A stretch of 64,000 bases of DNA from Rikenellaceae bacterium (GTDB lineage Bacteria; Bacteroidota; Bacteroidia; Bacteroidales; Rikenellaceae), in contig SUZR01000003.1 of the NCBI GenBank assembly GCA_015059845.1, positions 1 to 64,000 of the forward strand, written 5' to 3'. Shown here piece after piece: positions 27,701 through 36,478 of this stretch; position 1 is the first letter of the stretch; each line of letters opens with the position of its first letter. The notes beneath the pieces are model-generated. The model saw nothing but the letters and a program-made list of their open reading frames with translations, was not told the DNA's origin and searched no databases. The position numbers and the translations under genes were made by a program.

Positions 27701-27808
27701 ACCTTTGGTTCTGCAACCTCGGAGCGTTAGCGACCAAAGTCCCCTCCGAGGAGGGGATTTAGGGGAGGGTCAGATTTGCAAATGCGGCCAGCGGCCGCAA
27801 GGTATGCG
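27701..27808 (+). repeat. intergenic repeat family 1, copy C
   Basis: Same three-hairpin layout as copies A and B. The second hairpin is CCCCTCCGAGGAGGGG, so its inner bases changed in pairs compared with copies A and B. The third, TGCGGCCAGCGGCCGCA, is identical to copy B. It lies 14 bases after the MBL gene and could serve as its terminator region, but it is not followed by a T-tract. Confidence 0.87.
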
Positions 27809-27854
27809 AGAATAAGACCGAAACAGATTTAAGAGTACAATAAATAATTATTAT

Positions 27855-28673
27855 ATGGCAAACAAATTAAACGGCAAGGTGGTAGTTATCACCGGAGCAT
27901 CGTCAGGTATCGGTGCGGCTATGGCACGCGAATATGCGAAAATGGGAGCAAAGGTTGTTCTCGGCGCACGTCAGGGCGATAAGCTGGAGCAGATGTGCAA
28001 AGAGATTGAGGCCGCAGGAGGCAAGGCCGCTTGGTGTGTAACTGATGTTACAAAGCAAGAGGATTGCGAGCGACTGATAAAGAGAGCCGTGGAGGCCTTC
28101 GGCGGAATAGATGTTATGATTTGCAACGCAGGAATCTCAATGCGCGCGCTGTTCGACGACTTGGACCTCAGCGTAATGCATCGTCTGATGGATGTAAATT
28201 TCTGGGGTACGGTATATTGCACCAAGTATGCTCTGCCCTACCTCCAGCAGTCAAAAGGCTCGCTGGTGGGCATATCATCCGTAGCGGGTATTCACGGCCT
28301 GCCCGGCCGTACGGGTTACTCGGCATCTAAGTTTGCAATGACAGGCTTTCTGGAGACCATCCGCGTGGAGAATCTTAAGAAGGGGCTGCACGTAATGGTT
28401 GCCTGCCCGGGCTTCACCGCCTCAAATGTACGTTTCTCGGCTCTTACGGCTGACGGCTCACAGCAGGGTTCAACACCCCGCGAGGAGGGTAAGATGATGA
28501 CCGCCGAGCAGGTTGCACACATCGTGGCTCGTGGCATTGCACGCCGCAAGCGTCTGTGCCTGATGGAGATTGAGGGACGTGCTACGCACTTCGTGAAGAA
28601 GTTTGCTCCAGACTTGGTGGATAAACTCTTCTACTATGTGATGTCAAAGGAGCCCGATTCACCCTTCAAATAG
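27855..28673 (+). CDS. short-chain dehydrogenase/reductase
   Basis: 272 residues with a classical SDR fold: nucleotide motif TGASSGIGAAMAREY at residue 13, NAG in ICNAGIS near residue 90, and the catalytic Ser/Tyr/Lys in GISSVAG and YSASKFAMTG near 157. It is an NAD(P)-dependent oxidoreductase of unknown substrate, resembling the DltE/YqjQ-type group. The C-terminus FVKKFAPDLVDKLFYYVMSK suggests membrane association. It is followed 19 bases later by the DUF5009 gene on the same strand. Confidence 0.9.
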   Translation: MANKLNGKVVVITGASSGIGAAMAREYAKMGAKVVLGARQGDKLEQMCKEIEAAGGKAAWCVTDVTKQEDCERLIKRAVEAFGGIDVMICNAGISMRALFDDLDLSVMHRLMDVNFWGTVYCTKYALPYLQQSKGSLVGISSVAGIHGLPGRTGYSASKFAMTGFLETIRVENLKKGLHVMVACPGFTASNVRFSALTADGSQQGSTPREEGKMMTAEQVAHIVARGIARRKRLCLMEIEGRATHFVKKFAPDLVDKLFYYVMSKEPDSPFK

Positions 28674-28692
28674 TAATCAAACGCCAGCCGAT

Positions 28693-29835
28693 ATGAAAAA
28701 ACGCCTCGAATCGTTAGACGTCCTGCGCGGTGCCGACCTCTTCTTTCTGGTGGCACTTGGCCCTATTATGGGAAAGATTGCCTCGGCAGCCAATGCCGAG
28801 TGGCTTGATAAGGGTATGTGGATTTTCCACCACGTTGCGTGGGAGGGTTTCTCACCGTGGGATATTATTATGCCTCTGTTTATGTTTATGGCAGGAGCAA
28901 CCATCCCCTTTGCTATGGAGCGCTATCGCCGCGAAGGTGACAAGAGAGCCGCATTGTGGCGCATAGCACGCAGAGTTGTAGTATTGTGGATATTCGGTAT
29001 GATGTGCCAGGGAAATCTGTTGGCACTCGACCCTAACCGCATATATCTATTTACCAACACCTTGCAAGCCATTGCCGTAGGTTATGCCGTAGCGGCTGTG
29101 ATGTTTTTATTCACACGCCTGCGCACACAAATCGTTGCGGCCGTACTGCTCTTGCTGGCTTATTGGGCGGCAATGGAGTGGGTAGAGGTTGTGATTGGCA
29201 ATGTGTCGTTTGAAAGATTTGGTGGCGGAGATTACTCTCCCGAGCATAACTTGGCAGAGTGGGTTGACCGTGAAGTTTTGGGCCGCTTCCGCGACCACGC
29301 AACAGTAGAGAATGGCGTTGTTGTTTGGAGCAAGAGCTATCACTACACGTGGATTTTGAGTAGCCTCACATTTGCCGTAACGGGTTTGTGCGGTATGTTT
29401 GCGGGCAAGATTGCCAAGAGCGAGATGACCGAAAAGCGCAAGTTGCAGTGGTTGTTTGGCGCGGGTGCTGCGATGGTGGCAGTATCGCTGATTTGGAGTA
29501 TCTGGATGCCGATTATTAAGATAATATGGACCTCGTCGATGGCTCTGTTTGCAGCTGGAGTGTCGTTCATCCTGCTTGGCATATCATACTACTTCGTAGA
29601 TTACAAGGGTTACAACAAGAATATCACGTGGCTCAAGGTTTATGGTATGAACTCCATCGCGGCATATATGTTGACGCAGATTGTAAACTTCCGAGGCGTC
29701 GCAGACTCTATATTTTACGGTTTGGAGCAGTATATGGGCGACTGGTACAACCTGCTGCTGACGCTTGCGCAGGTCGGCACGATATACCTTATATTATACG
29801 TAATGTACCGAAAAAAGATATTCCTAAAGGTATAA
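28693..29835 (+). CDS. DUF5009 / HGSNAT-like membrane acyltransferase
   Basis: 380 residues with about 9-10 predicted membrane helices. The N-terminal KKRLESLDVLRGADLFFLVAL and the conserved GFSPWDIIMPLFMFMAG match the bacterial family related to heparan-alpha-glucosaminide N-acetyltransferase, which moves acetyl groups from acetyl-CoA to amino sugars across the membrane. In Bacteroidales members are common near glycan-utilisation genes; none is next to this one. A cluster of TMs and C-terminal YRKKIFLKV complete the protein. The repeat-family-2 hairpin begins 7 bases after its stop. Confidence 0.83.
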   Translation: MKKRLESLDVLRGADLFFLVALGPIMGKIASAANAEWLDKGMWIFHHVAWEGFSPWDIIMPLFMFMAGATIPFAMERYRREGDKRAALWRIARRVVVLWIFGMMCQGNLLALDPNRIYLFTNTLQAIAVGYAVAAVMFLFTRLRTQIVAAVLLLLAYWAAMEWVEVVIGNVSFERFGGGDYSPEHNLAEWVDREVLGRFRDHATVENGVVVWSKSYHYTWILSSLTFAVTGLCGMFAGKIAKSEMTEKRKLQWLFGAGAAMVAVSLIWSIWMPIIKIIWTSSMALFAAGVSFILLGISYYFVDYKGYNKNITWLKVYGMNSIAAYMLTQIVNFRGVADSIFYGLEQYMGDWYNLLLTLAQVGTIYLILYVMYRKKIFLKV

Positions 29836-29840
29836 ACTAA

Positions 29841-30080
29841 AAAGGGTGTCTAACACAAGTTAGCACCCTCTAATTTTGAGAAATTGTATAACAAGAGCTA
29901 TTTTAAGAACACTTTTCCTCCTCGCGGCTCGGCAAAGAGTACAAGCACTCTCTGCGCTCGCTCCGCAGCGTCGGTTGAGGCTGGTCGAAGCCCGAAAAAG
30001 CGGAGTTTACTCGACGTAAATGAGCATTTTGAGGGCAAGCCAGATGACAAAAGAGCCTTGTTAGACAGTTTCTTTTATCA
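29841..30080 (+). repeat. intergenic repeat family 2, copy 1 (with terminator hairpin)
   Basis: Fills the convergent gap between the DUF5009 gene and glgB. It starts with a terminator-like hairpin, AGGGTGTCTAAC-ACAA-GTTAGCACCCT (29843-29869). Then comes a folded region closed by TAACAAG (29889-29895) and CTTGTTA (30057-30063), with an inner TTTACTCGACGTAAA. Compared with copy 2 at 44.2 kb it has about 80 extra bases in the left half, including a further CTGCG...CGCAG hairpin. The rest is nearly identical. The ORF-track entry 29884..30144 over it is not credible. Confidence 0.88.
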
Positions 30081-30091
30081 TATTAAGGAAT

Positions 30092-32128
30092 CTACTCCGC
30101 CTTTCGCAGCACGACAGCAGTTCGCGGCGTGTTGTAAATCTTAATGCGGGGATACAACTCGCCATCCTCGCCCTCAACGTTGAACGAGAAGTGCTCCTCG
30201 CCCAATGTCTGACGGCCCAGACCGCCAAAACGTTTCTCATCCGTTGAGAGGACAACCTCATACTTACCAGCCTCGTGTACAGGCAGCTCATAGTCGGGAA
30301 TGGCAGCCTCCGTATGCCAGTTCATTACAAATATCAGGTCGCGGTGCGAATAGACCATAGTCTTATTCTCCTCATCCATCAGCAGGTTATACGGATAGCC
30401 ATCCGACAGCACCTCACGCTCCTTCATAAGTTCAATCATCGCCTCGTCAAAGTCGGCCAAGAACTCGTAACGCAGGAAGCCGTTATCGCGCAGTGACCAC
30501 TGACGACGTGCATAGTTGCACGACCATCCGTTACCCTCACGCGGGAAGTCAATCCACTCGGGATGACCGAACTCGTTACCCATAAAGTTAAGGTACGCCT
30601 CACCGCCCGTAGAGATTGTGAACAAGCGAATCATCTTATGCAGGGCCATACCTCTATCCATCACGGGCGACTCGAATGCGCGGTCCATACCATCATACAT
30701 CAGGCTATCCAGCAGGCGGAACGCAATGGTCTTATCACCCACCAGCGCCTGGTCGTGCGACTCGGCATAGGCCACAGTCTTAACCGACGGCAGACGGTTG
30801 GTCATAATGCTCCACATCTCCCATATATTCCAATCCTCGTCGGGTGTATCCTTCAGCATACGAATCCAGAAATCGGGAATAGCCATACCCAAGCGGTAGT
30901 CGAAGCCCACACCGCCATCCTCAGCCGTGCAGCACATACCCGGCATACCACTCACATCCTCGGCAATGGTTACAGCCTGCGGACGGAAGTCGTGCACAAG
31001 GCGGTTGGCCAAAGTAAGATATGTAACGGCATCGAGGTCAACACCCTCATCGAAGAATTTTTCACGCGAATCAAAATCGATATATCCGCGGTGGTAATAC
31101 AACATCGAGGTCACGCCATCGAAGCGGAAGCCATCGAAATGGAACTCATCGAGCCAATACTTCACATTCGACAGAAGGAAGTGCTCCACGCCACCCTTGC
31201 CGTAATCGAAAATCATCGAATCCCAATACTGCTGATAGCCAGCCTCGCCCGGCTTCGAGTAATGGTGACCCGAGCCATCAAGGTCGAGAATACCCTCATT
31301 CAGATTCTTCACATAGTGGGCGTGCACCAAATCCATAATAACAGCAATACCCATACCGTGCGCAGTATCAATCAGTCGCTTAAGTTCCTCGGGTGTACCG
31401 AAGCGTGACGAAGGAGCAAAGAAGTTCGACACGTGGTAACCAAACGAGCCGTAATATGGGTGCTCGGCGATAGCCATCAACTGAACGGCGTTATATCCCG
31501 CCTTCTTGATGCGTGGCAGAATCAACTCGGTAAACTCATTATATGTTCCTACCTTCGCCTCCTCCTGCGCCATACCGACGTGCGCCTCGTAGATAAGCAA
31601 GTCCTTCGCGGGAGCGCCAGCAAAATCCGTGTGCTGCCACTCGTACGGCTTCTCAGGATTCCAGAATTGTGCGGTATAGTTCTTCGACTCCTCATCCTGC
31701 ACCACGCGTGTAGCATAGGCGGGGATACGGTCGTGCCAGCCATTCTTACCGTGAATATGCAACTTATAGAGCGAGCCGTGCGTCAGCAGGTGGCCATACA
31801 TAGCCTGCGGCAGGAAGATACTCCAAACACCATCGGCACTCTTATTCAGGCGCAACTGCGTACGTTGCCACGAGTTGAAGTCGCCAAAAATAAAGACATC
31901 ATACGCCTCGGGCAGCCACTCACGGAACCACCATCCATCCAACGTATCGTCCCACTGCCAACCGTAATAGCGGTAGCCATTGGCATAATCCACAATCGAG
32001 CCCGCCTGCTGCTCAATAGCCTCCATACGGCGCATATAACGATTGTGACGGTCAGCCACTTTGTCGGCCACAGGGTGCAGCCACTCGTCGCGTTCGACCA
32101 TTGGCAAAAGTGTTTTCACGTTTTCCAT
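30092..32128 (-). CDS. glgB: 1,4-alpha-glucan branching enzyme
   Basis: Introduces alpha-1,6 branches in glycogen. I use the ATG at 32128 (678 residues), preceded by a clear promoter; the track start at 32188 would extend into it. The order is an N-terminal CBM48-like domain, a GH13 barrel and a C-terminal beta domain. GH13 residues are visible: nucleophile Asp in GFRFDGVTSML, acid Glu in TIAEDVSGMPG, and Asp in YAESHDQAL. It resembles the eukaryotic-type branching enzymes common in Bacteroidota (LLIYEAHVGMA, YYGSFGYHVSNFF). No other glycogen genes are in view. Confidence 0.93.
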   Translation of the reverse strand: MENVKTLLPMVERDEWLHPVADKVADRHNRYMRRMEAIEQQAGSIVDYANGYRYYGWQWDDTLDGWWFREWLPEAYDVFIFGDFNSWQRTQLRLNKSADGVWSIFLPQAMYGHLLTHGSLYKLHIHGKNGWHDRIPAYATRVVQDEESKNYTAQFWNPEKPYEWQHTDFAGAPAKDLLIYEAHVGMAQEEAKVGTYNEFTELILPRIKKAGYNAVQLMAIAEHPYYGSFGYHVSNFFAPSSRFGTPEELKRLIDTAHGMGIAVIMDLVHAHYVKNLNEGILDLDGSGHHYSKPGEAGYQQYWDSMIFDYGKGGVEHFLLSNVKYWLDEFHFDGFRFDGVTSMLYYHRGYIDFDSREKFFDEGVDLDAVTYLTLANRLVHDFRPQAVTIAEDVSGMPGMCCTAEDGGVGFDYRLGMAIPDFWIRMLKDTPDEDWNIWEMWSIMTNRLPSVKTVAYAESHDQALVGDKTIAFRLLDSLMYDGMDRAFESPVMDRGMALHKMIRLFTISTGGEAYLNFMGNEFGHPEWIDFPREGNGWSCNYARRQWSLRDNGFLRYEFLADFDEAMIELMKEREVLSDGYPYNLLMDEENKTMVYSHRDLIFVMNWHTEAAIPDYELPVHEAGKYEVVLSTDEKRFGGLGRQTLGEEHFSFNVEGEDGELYPRIKIYNTPRTAVVLRKAE

Positions 32129-32153
32129 AGCAATAATTTGATTGATACTTATA

Positions 32154-32161
32154 CAAATATA
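32154..32161 (-). promoter_or_regulatory. -7 promoter box for glgB (TATATTTG)
   Basis: CAAATATA on the plus strand is an exact TAnnTTTG match on the minus strand, about 26 bases upstream of the chosen glgB start. Confidence 0.6.
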
Positions 32162-32276
32162 ATAAAATTTTTCCGTATATTTGCCCAAATTAAATTATTC
32201 TGAGCACTTATTTGCCAGGATTTAGCGATTTTGAGTAAATAACTTTTAACAATTAATAACTTAAAACACTTTTTCT

Positions 32277-33794
32277 ATGTTCAAAGGACATCCTAAGGGC
32301 CTATACGCCCTTGCCCTTGCTAACACAGGTGAGCGTTTCGGCTACTACACTATGTTGGCAGTCTTTGCTCTGTTCTTGCGTGCTAACTTCGGTTTGGACG
32401 CTGGTGTAGCAGGTGCAATCTACTCTACATTCCTCGGCTTGGTATATTTTATGCCCCTGTTTGGTGGTATTGCAGCCGATAAGTTTGGTTTTGGTAAGAT
32501 GGTAACCATCGGTATCACCATTATGTTTGTCGGCTATCTGTTGCTCTCGTTCCCGTTGGGTGGCGACACCGTGGCTATGATTGCTATGTTGGCCGCATTG
32601 CTCTTCATCTCGGTTGGTACGGGTCTGTTCAAGGGTAACTTGCAGGTTATGGTTGGTAACCTCTACGACGACCCCAAGTACGCTGACAAGCGCGACTCAG
32701 GCTTCTCTATCTTCTATATGGCTATCAACATCGGTGCCTTGTTTGCACCCACCGCAGCCGTTAAGATTAAGGAGTGGGCTGAGACTTCACTCGGTTTCTC
32801 GGGCAACGACGCTTACCACTTCTCATTTGCTGTGGCTTGCGCATCGCTCATCGCATCAATCGCTATCTACTACATCTTCCGCTCTACATTCCGTCACGTA
32901 GAGGGTGGTAAGGGCAAGAAGGGCGAGGCTGCTCAGGTGGAGGATAACCTCACACCCGCCGAGACTAAGGCTCGTATGACCGCTTTGTTCCTTGTGTTTG
33001 CCGTTGTAATCTTCTTCTGGATGGCATTCCACCAGAACGGTTTGACACTTACATACTTCGCTGACGAGTTCACCGAGAAGACATCTGAGGGTCTGCAGAG
33101 TATGGCATTCAACGTATGGAACTTGGTCGCTATCATCATTGCTGTATATGCTGGTTTCTCTATTTTCCAGAGCGAGTCGGCTAAGGGTAAGATTACATCT
33201 ACTGTAATTGTTGCATTGGTCGTAGCTTACCTTGCATATCAGTACGCTAACATCAGCGGTACAGTAGCTGTTAGCGCACCTATCTTCCAGCATTTTAACC
33301 CCTTCTATGTTGTGGCTTTGACTCCCGTATCGATGGCTATCTTCGGTGCACTCGCTAAGCGTGGTAAGGAGCCCTCAGCACCCCGCAAGATTGCTTACGG
33401 TATGTTGGTTGCAGCAGCAGGTTTCGCTGTTATGGCATTCGGCTCTATGGGCTTGCTTACTCCCGATGCACAGGCAGCAGCTGGCGAGGCTGGCAGATTC
33501 GTATCTGCAAACTGGTTGATTTCAACCTATCTGGTATTGACCTTCGCTGAGTTGTTGCTCTCACCGATGGGCATCTCATTCGTATCGAAGGTTGCTCCTC
33601 CCAAGTATAAGGGTATGATGATGGGTTGCTGGTTCGTGGCAACTGCGTTGGGTAATATGCTCGTAGCTGTGGGTGGCTTCCTCTGGGGCGGTCTTAACCT
33701 TACAGTTGTATGGTCAGTATTTATCGCATTGTGCCTCATCTCAGCACTGTTTATGTTCGTTATGATGAAGCGTCTGGAGAGCGCTACAAAGTAA
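32277..33794 (+). CDS. proton-dependent oligopeptide transporter (POT/PTR2)
   Basis: A proton-driven di/tripeptide importer of the MFS fold, 505 residues and about 14 helices. The POT signature GERFGYYTMLAVFALFL lies at residue 17; it includes the ExxERFxYY-type proton-coupling motif in the form NTGERFGYY. The FYMAINIGALFAP stretch near residue 145 is the second family signature. Codon use is strongly biased and its wording is unusually uniform, suggesting high expression. A terminator follows at 33814. Confidence 0.92.
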   Translation: MFKGHPKGLYALALANTGERFGYYTMLAVFALFLRANFGLDAGVAGAIYSTFLGLVYFMPLFGGIAADKFGFGKMVTIGITIMFVGYLLLSFPLGGDTVAMIAMLAALLFISVGTGLFKGNLQVMVGNLYDDPKYADKRDSGFSIFYMAINIGALFAPTAAVKIKEWAETSLGFSGNDAYHFSFAVACASLIASIAIYYIFRSTFRHVEGGKGKKGEAAQVEDNLTPAETKARMTALFLVFAVVIFFWMAFHQNGLTLTYFADEFTEKTSEGLQSMAFNVWNLVAIIIAVYAGFSIFQSESAKGKITSTVIVALVVAYLAYQYANISGTVAVSAPIFQHFNPFYVVALTPVSMAIFGALAKRGKEPSAPRKIAYGMLVAAAGFAVMAFGSMGLLTPDAQAAAGEAGRFVSANWLISTYLVLTFAELLLSPMGISFVSKVAPPKYKGMMMGCWFVATALGNMLVAVGGFLWGGLNLTVVWSVFIALCLISALFMFVMMKRLESATK

Positions 33795-33813
33795 TAAATA
33801 TCAACGCAAAAAT

Positions 33814-33843
33814 AAAACCCTCGCTTTTCGGCGAGGGTTTTAT
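33814..33843. terminator. bidirectional terminator
   Basis: AAAACCCTCGC-TTTTCG-GCGAGGGTTTT with A and T tracts on the two sides. It separates the convergent peptide transporter and DUF1573 genes. Confidence 0.85.
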
Positions 33844-33845
33844 TT

Positions 33846-34238
33846 TTATTTCTTATTATCTACCGAATTACCTTGAATGGTTATTAATCTCACCTCGGTA
33901 GATTCGTTAGAGTAGATTTGAATAGCCTTATGGAAGATTCCCGGCTCAACCTTGTGGGGCTCGTACTTAATCTTAATTACGGCCGCCTCACCCGGCATCA
34001 CGGGCTTACGGGAATAGACCACCGACATACAAGAACAAGACTTCGTAATCTTCTTGATGACAAGCGGGGCATCGCCTTTATTTACAAAACGGAACTCCTT
34101 AACCAAATCACCACCCTTGCGCGGCACATCACCAAAGTCGTGCGTAACGCGGTCGAAGACCATTATCGGGCGCGTTGCCTGCGCATAGGCACACGCAACG
34201 GCCACAATAAACAATATAGAACAGAGTACTCTTCTCAT
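33846..34238 (-). CDS. DUF1573 secreted protein
   Basis: 130 residues: a signal peptide (VLCSILFIVAVACAYAQA) and one DUF1573 immunoglobulin-like domain with FDFGDVPRKGGD-type sequence (VTHDFGDVPRKGG), the paired Cys in SCSCMSV and GNSVDN near the end. Such proteins are common in Bacteroidota; the function is unknown. It is the last gene of the minus-strand TonB-ExbD-ExbB group, 5 bases after the tonB gene, so it is probably cotranscribed and envelope-related. Confidence 0.85.
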   Translation of the reverse strand: MRRVLCSILFIVAVACAYAQATRPIMVFDRVTHDFGDVPRKGGDLVKEFRFVNKGDAPLVIKKITKSCSCMSVVYSRKPVMPGEAAVIKIKYEPHKVEPGIFHKAIQIYSNESTEVRLITIQGNSVDNKK

Positions 34239-34243
34239 CTTGT

Positions 34244-34924
34244 TTAATTGAGTTTGAAGTTATAGGTAATCGTTCCTCCCTGCACAAAGCTGCGGCTCTC
34301 GGTAAAGCGGGCACGCTTCGCCGCGGCAATAGCTGCCGCAATCAACGCCGCATCGGACGATGTAGAGCCCTTAGGCTCGTAAGCTGCGCTTGTCACACGG
34401 CCGTGCTGGTCCACTGCAACACGAATGACAATCTTACCACTCGCATTACCCGGATATGACGGAACGGGCAGGTTACCCACCAATCCACGTCCACGCAGAC
34501 CCTCATCCAGCTGGTCGTTACCGACAGGATTCAAGCCTCCGCCATCGCCACTCGCCAGGTTCTCATCACCCTCGCGTGCATAGGGGTTACCCAAATCCTC
34601 CGGCTCGTCAACGCCACCCTTGTTGCTGTGGAAGATAGCTCGACGGTTAACCGTCTGCGTCTTCTCGTCCGTACCACTCACCTGCTGCGAATTCTGATTT
34701 GTCGTAGAGAGTCGTTCGTGACGCGGGGCCTGCGTAGTGATTACGGGCTTGGGCTTCTCGCGCGGCTCATCGACAATCTCGATAATCATCATCTCGGGAA
34801 TCTCCGTAATGGTTATTGGTATATATGTAAGGAACAACAATGCAGCGACGATGACGACGTATGCCACAGCGGCTACGCCTCCATAGAGTTTAGGTCTGTC
34901 GTCTTTTTCGTCGTAATAGTTCAT
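34244..34924 (-). CDS. TonB-family energy transducer
   Basis: 226 residues. One N-terminal membrane helix (AAVAYVVIVAALLFLTYIPI), a Pro/Lys-rich and polar linker, and a C-terminal TonB-like domain (GKIVIRVAVDQHGRVTSAAY, RARFTESRSFVQGGTITYNF). It would carry energy from the ExbB/ExbD motor to outer-membrane receptors. The linker has the long, charged form seen in Bacteroidetes. It sits between the TIGR04076 protein and DUF1573, with exbD and exbB upstream, which makes the transducer role firm. Confidence 0.85.
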   Translation of the reverse strand: MNYYDEKDDRPKLYGGVAAVAYVVIVAALLFLTYIPITITEIPEMMIIEIVDEPREKPKPVITTQAPRHERLSTTNQNSQQVSGTDEKTQTVNRRAIFHSNKGGVDEPEDLGNPYAREGDENLASGDGGGLNPVGNDQLDEGLRGRGLVGNLPVPSYPGNASGKIVIRVAVDQHGRVTSAAYEPKGSTSSDAALIAAAIAAAKRARFTESRSFVQGGTITYNFKLN

Positions 34925-34967
34925 AATTTAACTGTTTGGATTATTGAAATCCTGCTATTTTCAGCCA

Positions 34968-35282
34968 TTAATCGGCCTCTTCGTCAAGTGCTTCTATAAG
35001 AAAACTGACAGGACGGAAGCCATCATTGCACGATATCATCGCAGAATGAGGATTCTTCATCCATCCATCATAGAAATTACCGCCACCGTGTGCCAATGTC
35101 ATAACAAACGATGACATCGACTCCCACGCGCTTTGACACAAGCCTTCGGGGCGCTGCCAACCATTGGCTATAAACACCTGACCCTCGCACATATCGCAAG
35201 CGTGTTCGATAGGGTTTTCGTACTGCGCCATCAAATCCTCATACGAGGCTCGACGCACAACGGTTATTCTACATTTCTTCAT
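34968..35282 (-). CDS. TIGR04076 family protein
   Basis: 104 residues from the ATG at 35282; the track start at 35300 is a TTG. The protein begins MKKCRITVVRRASYEDL and has Cys residues at HACDMCEGQ and GLCQSAWESM, the pattern of the TIGR04076 group, whose function is not known. It lies between exbD and the tonB gene on the same strand, 44 bases either side, so it may be cotranscribed by chance or serve the envelope machinery. No signal peptide is seen. Confidence 0.7.
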   Translation of the reverse strand: MKKCRITVVRRASYEDLMAQYENPIEHACDMCEGQVFIANGWQRPEGLCQSAWESMSSFVMTLAHGGGNFYDGWMKNPHSAMISCNDGFRPVSFLIEALDEEAD

Positions 35283-35326
35283 ACCATAGCACTTTAACAA
35301 GGCCTATAAAAGCCTCTTTCGACGCA

Positions 35327-35731
35327 TTAGGGCTGCGTAGCGGCTATAAGTTTATAACCGTTATCCTTGGCGATATTCATCACCTGTACAATCTCATCCC
35401 ACTCGACTGTCTTATCGGCGTGCAGCGAGATGGTAGGCTCCTCCTGGTCGGCCAAACGCGCCTGCAAGGCACGCTCAATACCCTGACGCGAACCAACATT
35501 CTCCAGCTCCACATAGTAACGATACTGGCCGCCACCAGCATCCTGAATAGATACGGTGGTAATTGCCTTATCCTTGAGCTGATTTGCGCTCTTCGGTAGC
35601 ATCAGCTTCACGGCGTTGGGGTTGATAAGCGTCGTGGCTATAATCATAAAGATCAACAGCAGGAACATCAAGTCGGTCATAGACGATGCAGAGTAAGAGC
35701 TGTCAACCTTCGATCCTCTCTTAATTGCCAT
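35327..35731 (-). CDS. exbD: ExbD/TolR biopolymer transport protein
   Basis: 134 residues: a short basic cytoplasmic start, one membrane helix with the conserved Asp in SSMTDLMFLLLIFMIIATTL near residue 20, and a periplasmic domain with ISLHADKTVEWDEIVQVM. The Asp in the helix is the proton-carrying residue of the motor. It works with ExbB, which overlaps nearly end to end (6 bases apart). This is a single exbD, not the pair found in many Bacteroidetes. Confidence 0.93.
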   Translation of the reverse strand: MAIKRGSKVDSSYSASSMTDLMFLLLIFMIIATTLINPNAVKLMLPKSANQLKDKAITTVSIQDAGGGQYRYYVELENVGSRQGIERALQARLADQEEPTISLHADKTVEWDEIVQVMNIAKDNGYKLIAATQP

Positions 35732-35737
35732 AGCTGA

Positions 35738-36439
35738 TTATTTATTTACAGGTTGATTCAAAATATCCATAAATGCTATTGAGTTCGCCTCCATCTGGAA
35801 CACCAGCTTCTCGATGCGTGCCACCAGATAGTTATAGCCGAAATATGCGGGGATACCCACAACAAGGCCCGCTACGGTCGTAACCATCGCAACGTACATA
35901 CCGCCTGACAAGAGTGACATATCAACCGTACCACCTGCGGCAGCCATATCCATAAAGGTCTGCACCATACCGATAACCGTACCCAAGAAACCAATCATCG
36001 GCGCACCACCGGCAATAGTAGCCAAGAAAGGAAGGCCATTCTCCAGCTTCGACACCTCGAGGTTAGCTACGTTCTCGATAGCGGTCTGGATATCGCTCAT
36101 CGGGCGGCCGATGCGCTCGATACCCTTCTCAATCATACGAGCAATAGGGGTATTTGTCTTGCGGCAGAGGTCAACAGCTGCGCGAATCTTACCATCAGAG
36201 ATATAGTCGCGGATACGATTCATAAAGTTCATATCCAAACCTGAAGCCTTGCGAATAGCCATATAACGCTCAACAAAGATAAAGACAGTCACACCGCCCA
36301 AAATCAAAAGCGGCCACATCAACCATCCACCCTTCATAAAGAGCTCCCAAAGACCCATACGAGTTACCTCATCGGTGGCTGCAGCAGCAACCTCTCCTGT
36401 TGCGGCTGCCGTCTGGGCAGCCTGAATAAAATCGATCAT
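35738..36439 (-). CDS. exbB: MotA/TolQ/ExbB proton channel protein
   Basis: 233 residues with three membrane helices (WLMWPLLILGGVTVFIFVER; MIGFLGTVIGMVQTF; MYVAMVTTVAGLVVGIPAYF) in the order and spacing of ExbB. The motif PMIGFLGTVIGMVQTFMDMA is the family signature. It forms the inner-membrane pentamer that uses the proton gradient to drive TonB. It is the first gene downstream of tamB, 39 bases apart, and may share its transcript. Confidence 0.93.
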   Translation of the reverse strand: MIDFIQAAQTAAATGEVAAAATDEVTRMGLWELFMKGGWLMWPLLILGGVTVFIFVERYMAIRKASGLDMNFMNRIRDYISDGKIRAAVDLCRKTNTPIARMIEKGIERIGRPMSDIQTAIENVANLEVSKLENGLPFLATIAGGAPMIGFLGTVIGMVQTFMDMAAAGGTVDMSLLSGGMYVAMVTTVAGLVVGIPAYFGYNYLVARIEKLVFQMEANSIAFMDILNQPVNK

Positions 36440-36478
36440 AATTTTTTCTTTTAATTTATTTAAGTTTACTAATTATCT

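Noticed and set aside
29884-30144. 86-residue ORF over repeat family 2 copy 1
   Set aside because: The frame depends on the 80-base insertion and is not open in copy 2; the conserved signal is structural.
30563-32203. plus-strand ORFs (281 and 256 residues) inside glgB
   Set aside because: Antisense to GlgB, whose catalytic motifs fix the real frame.
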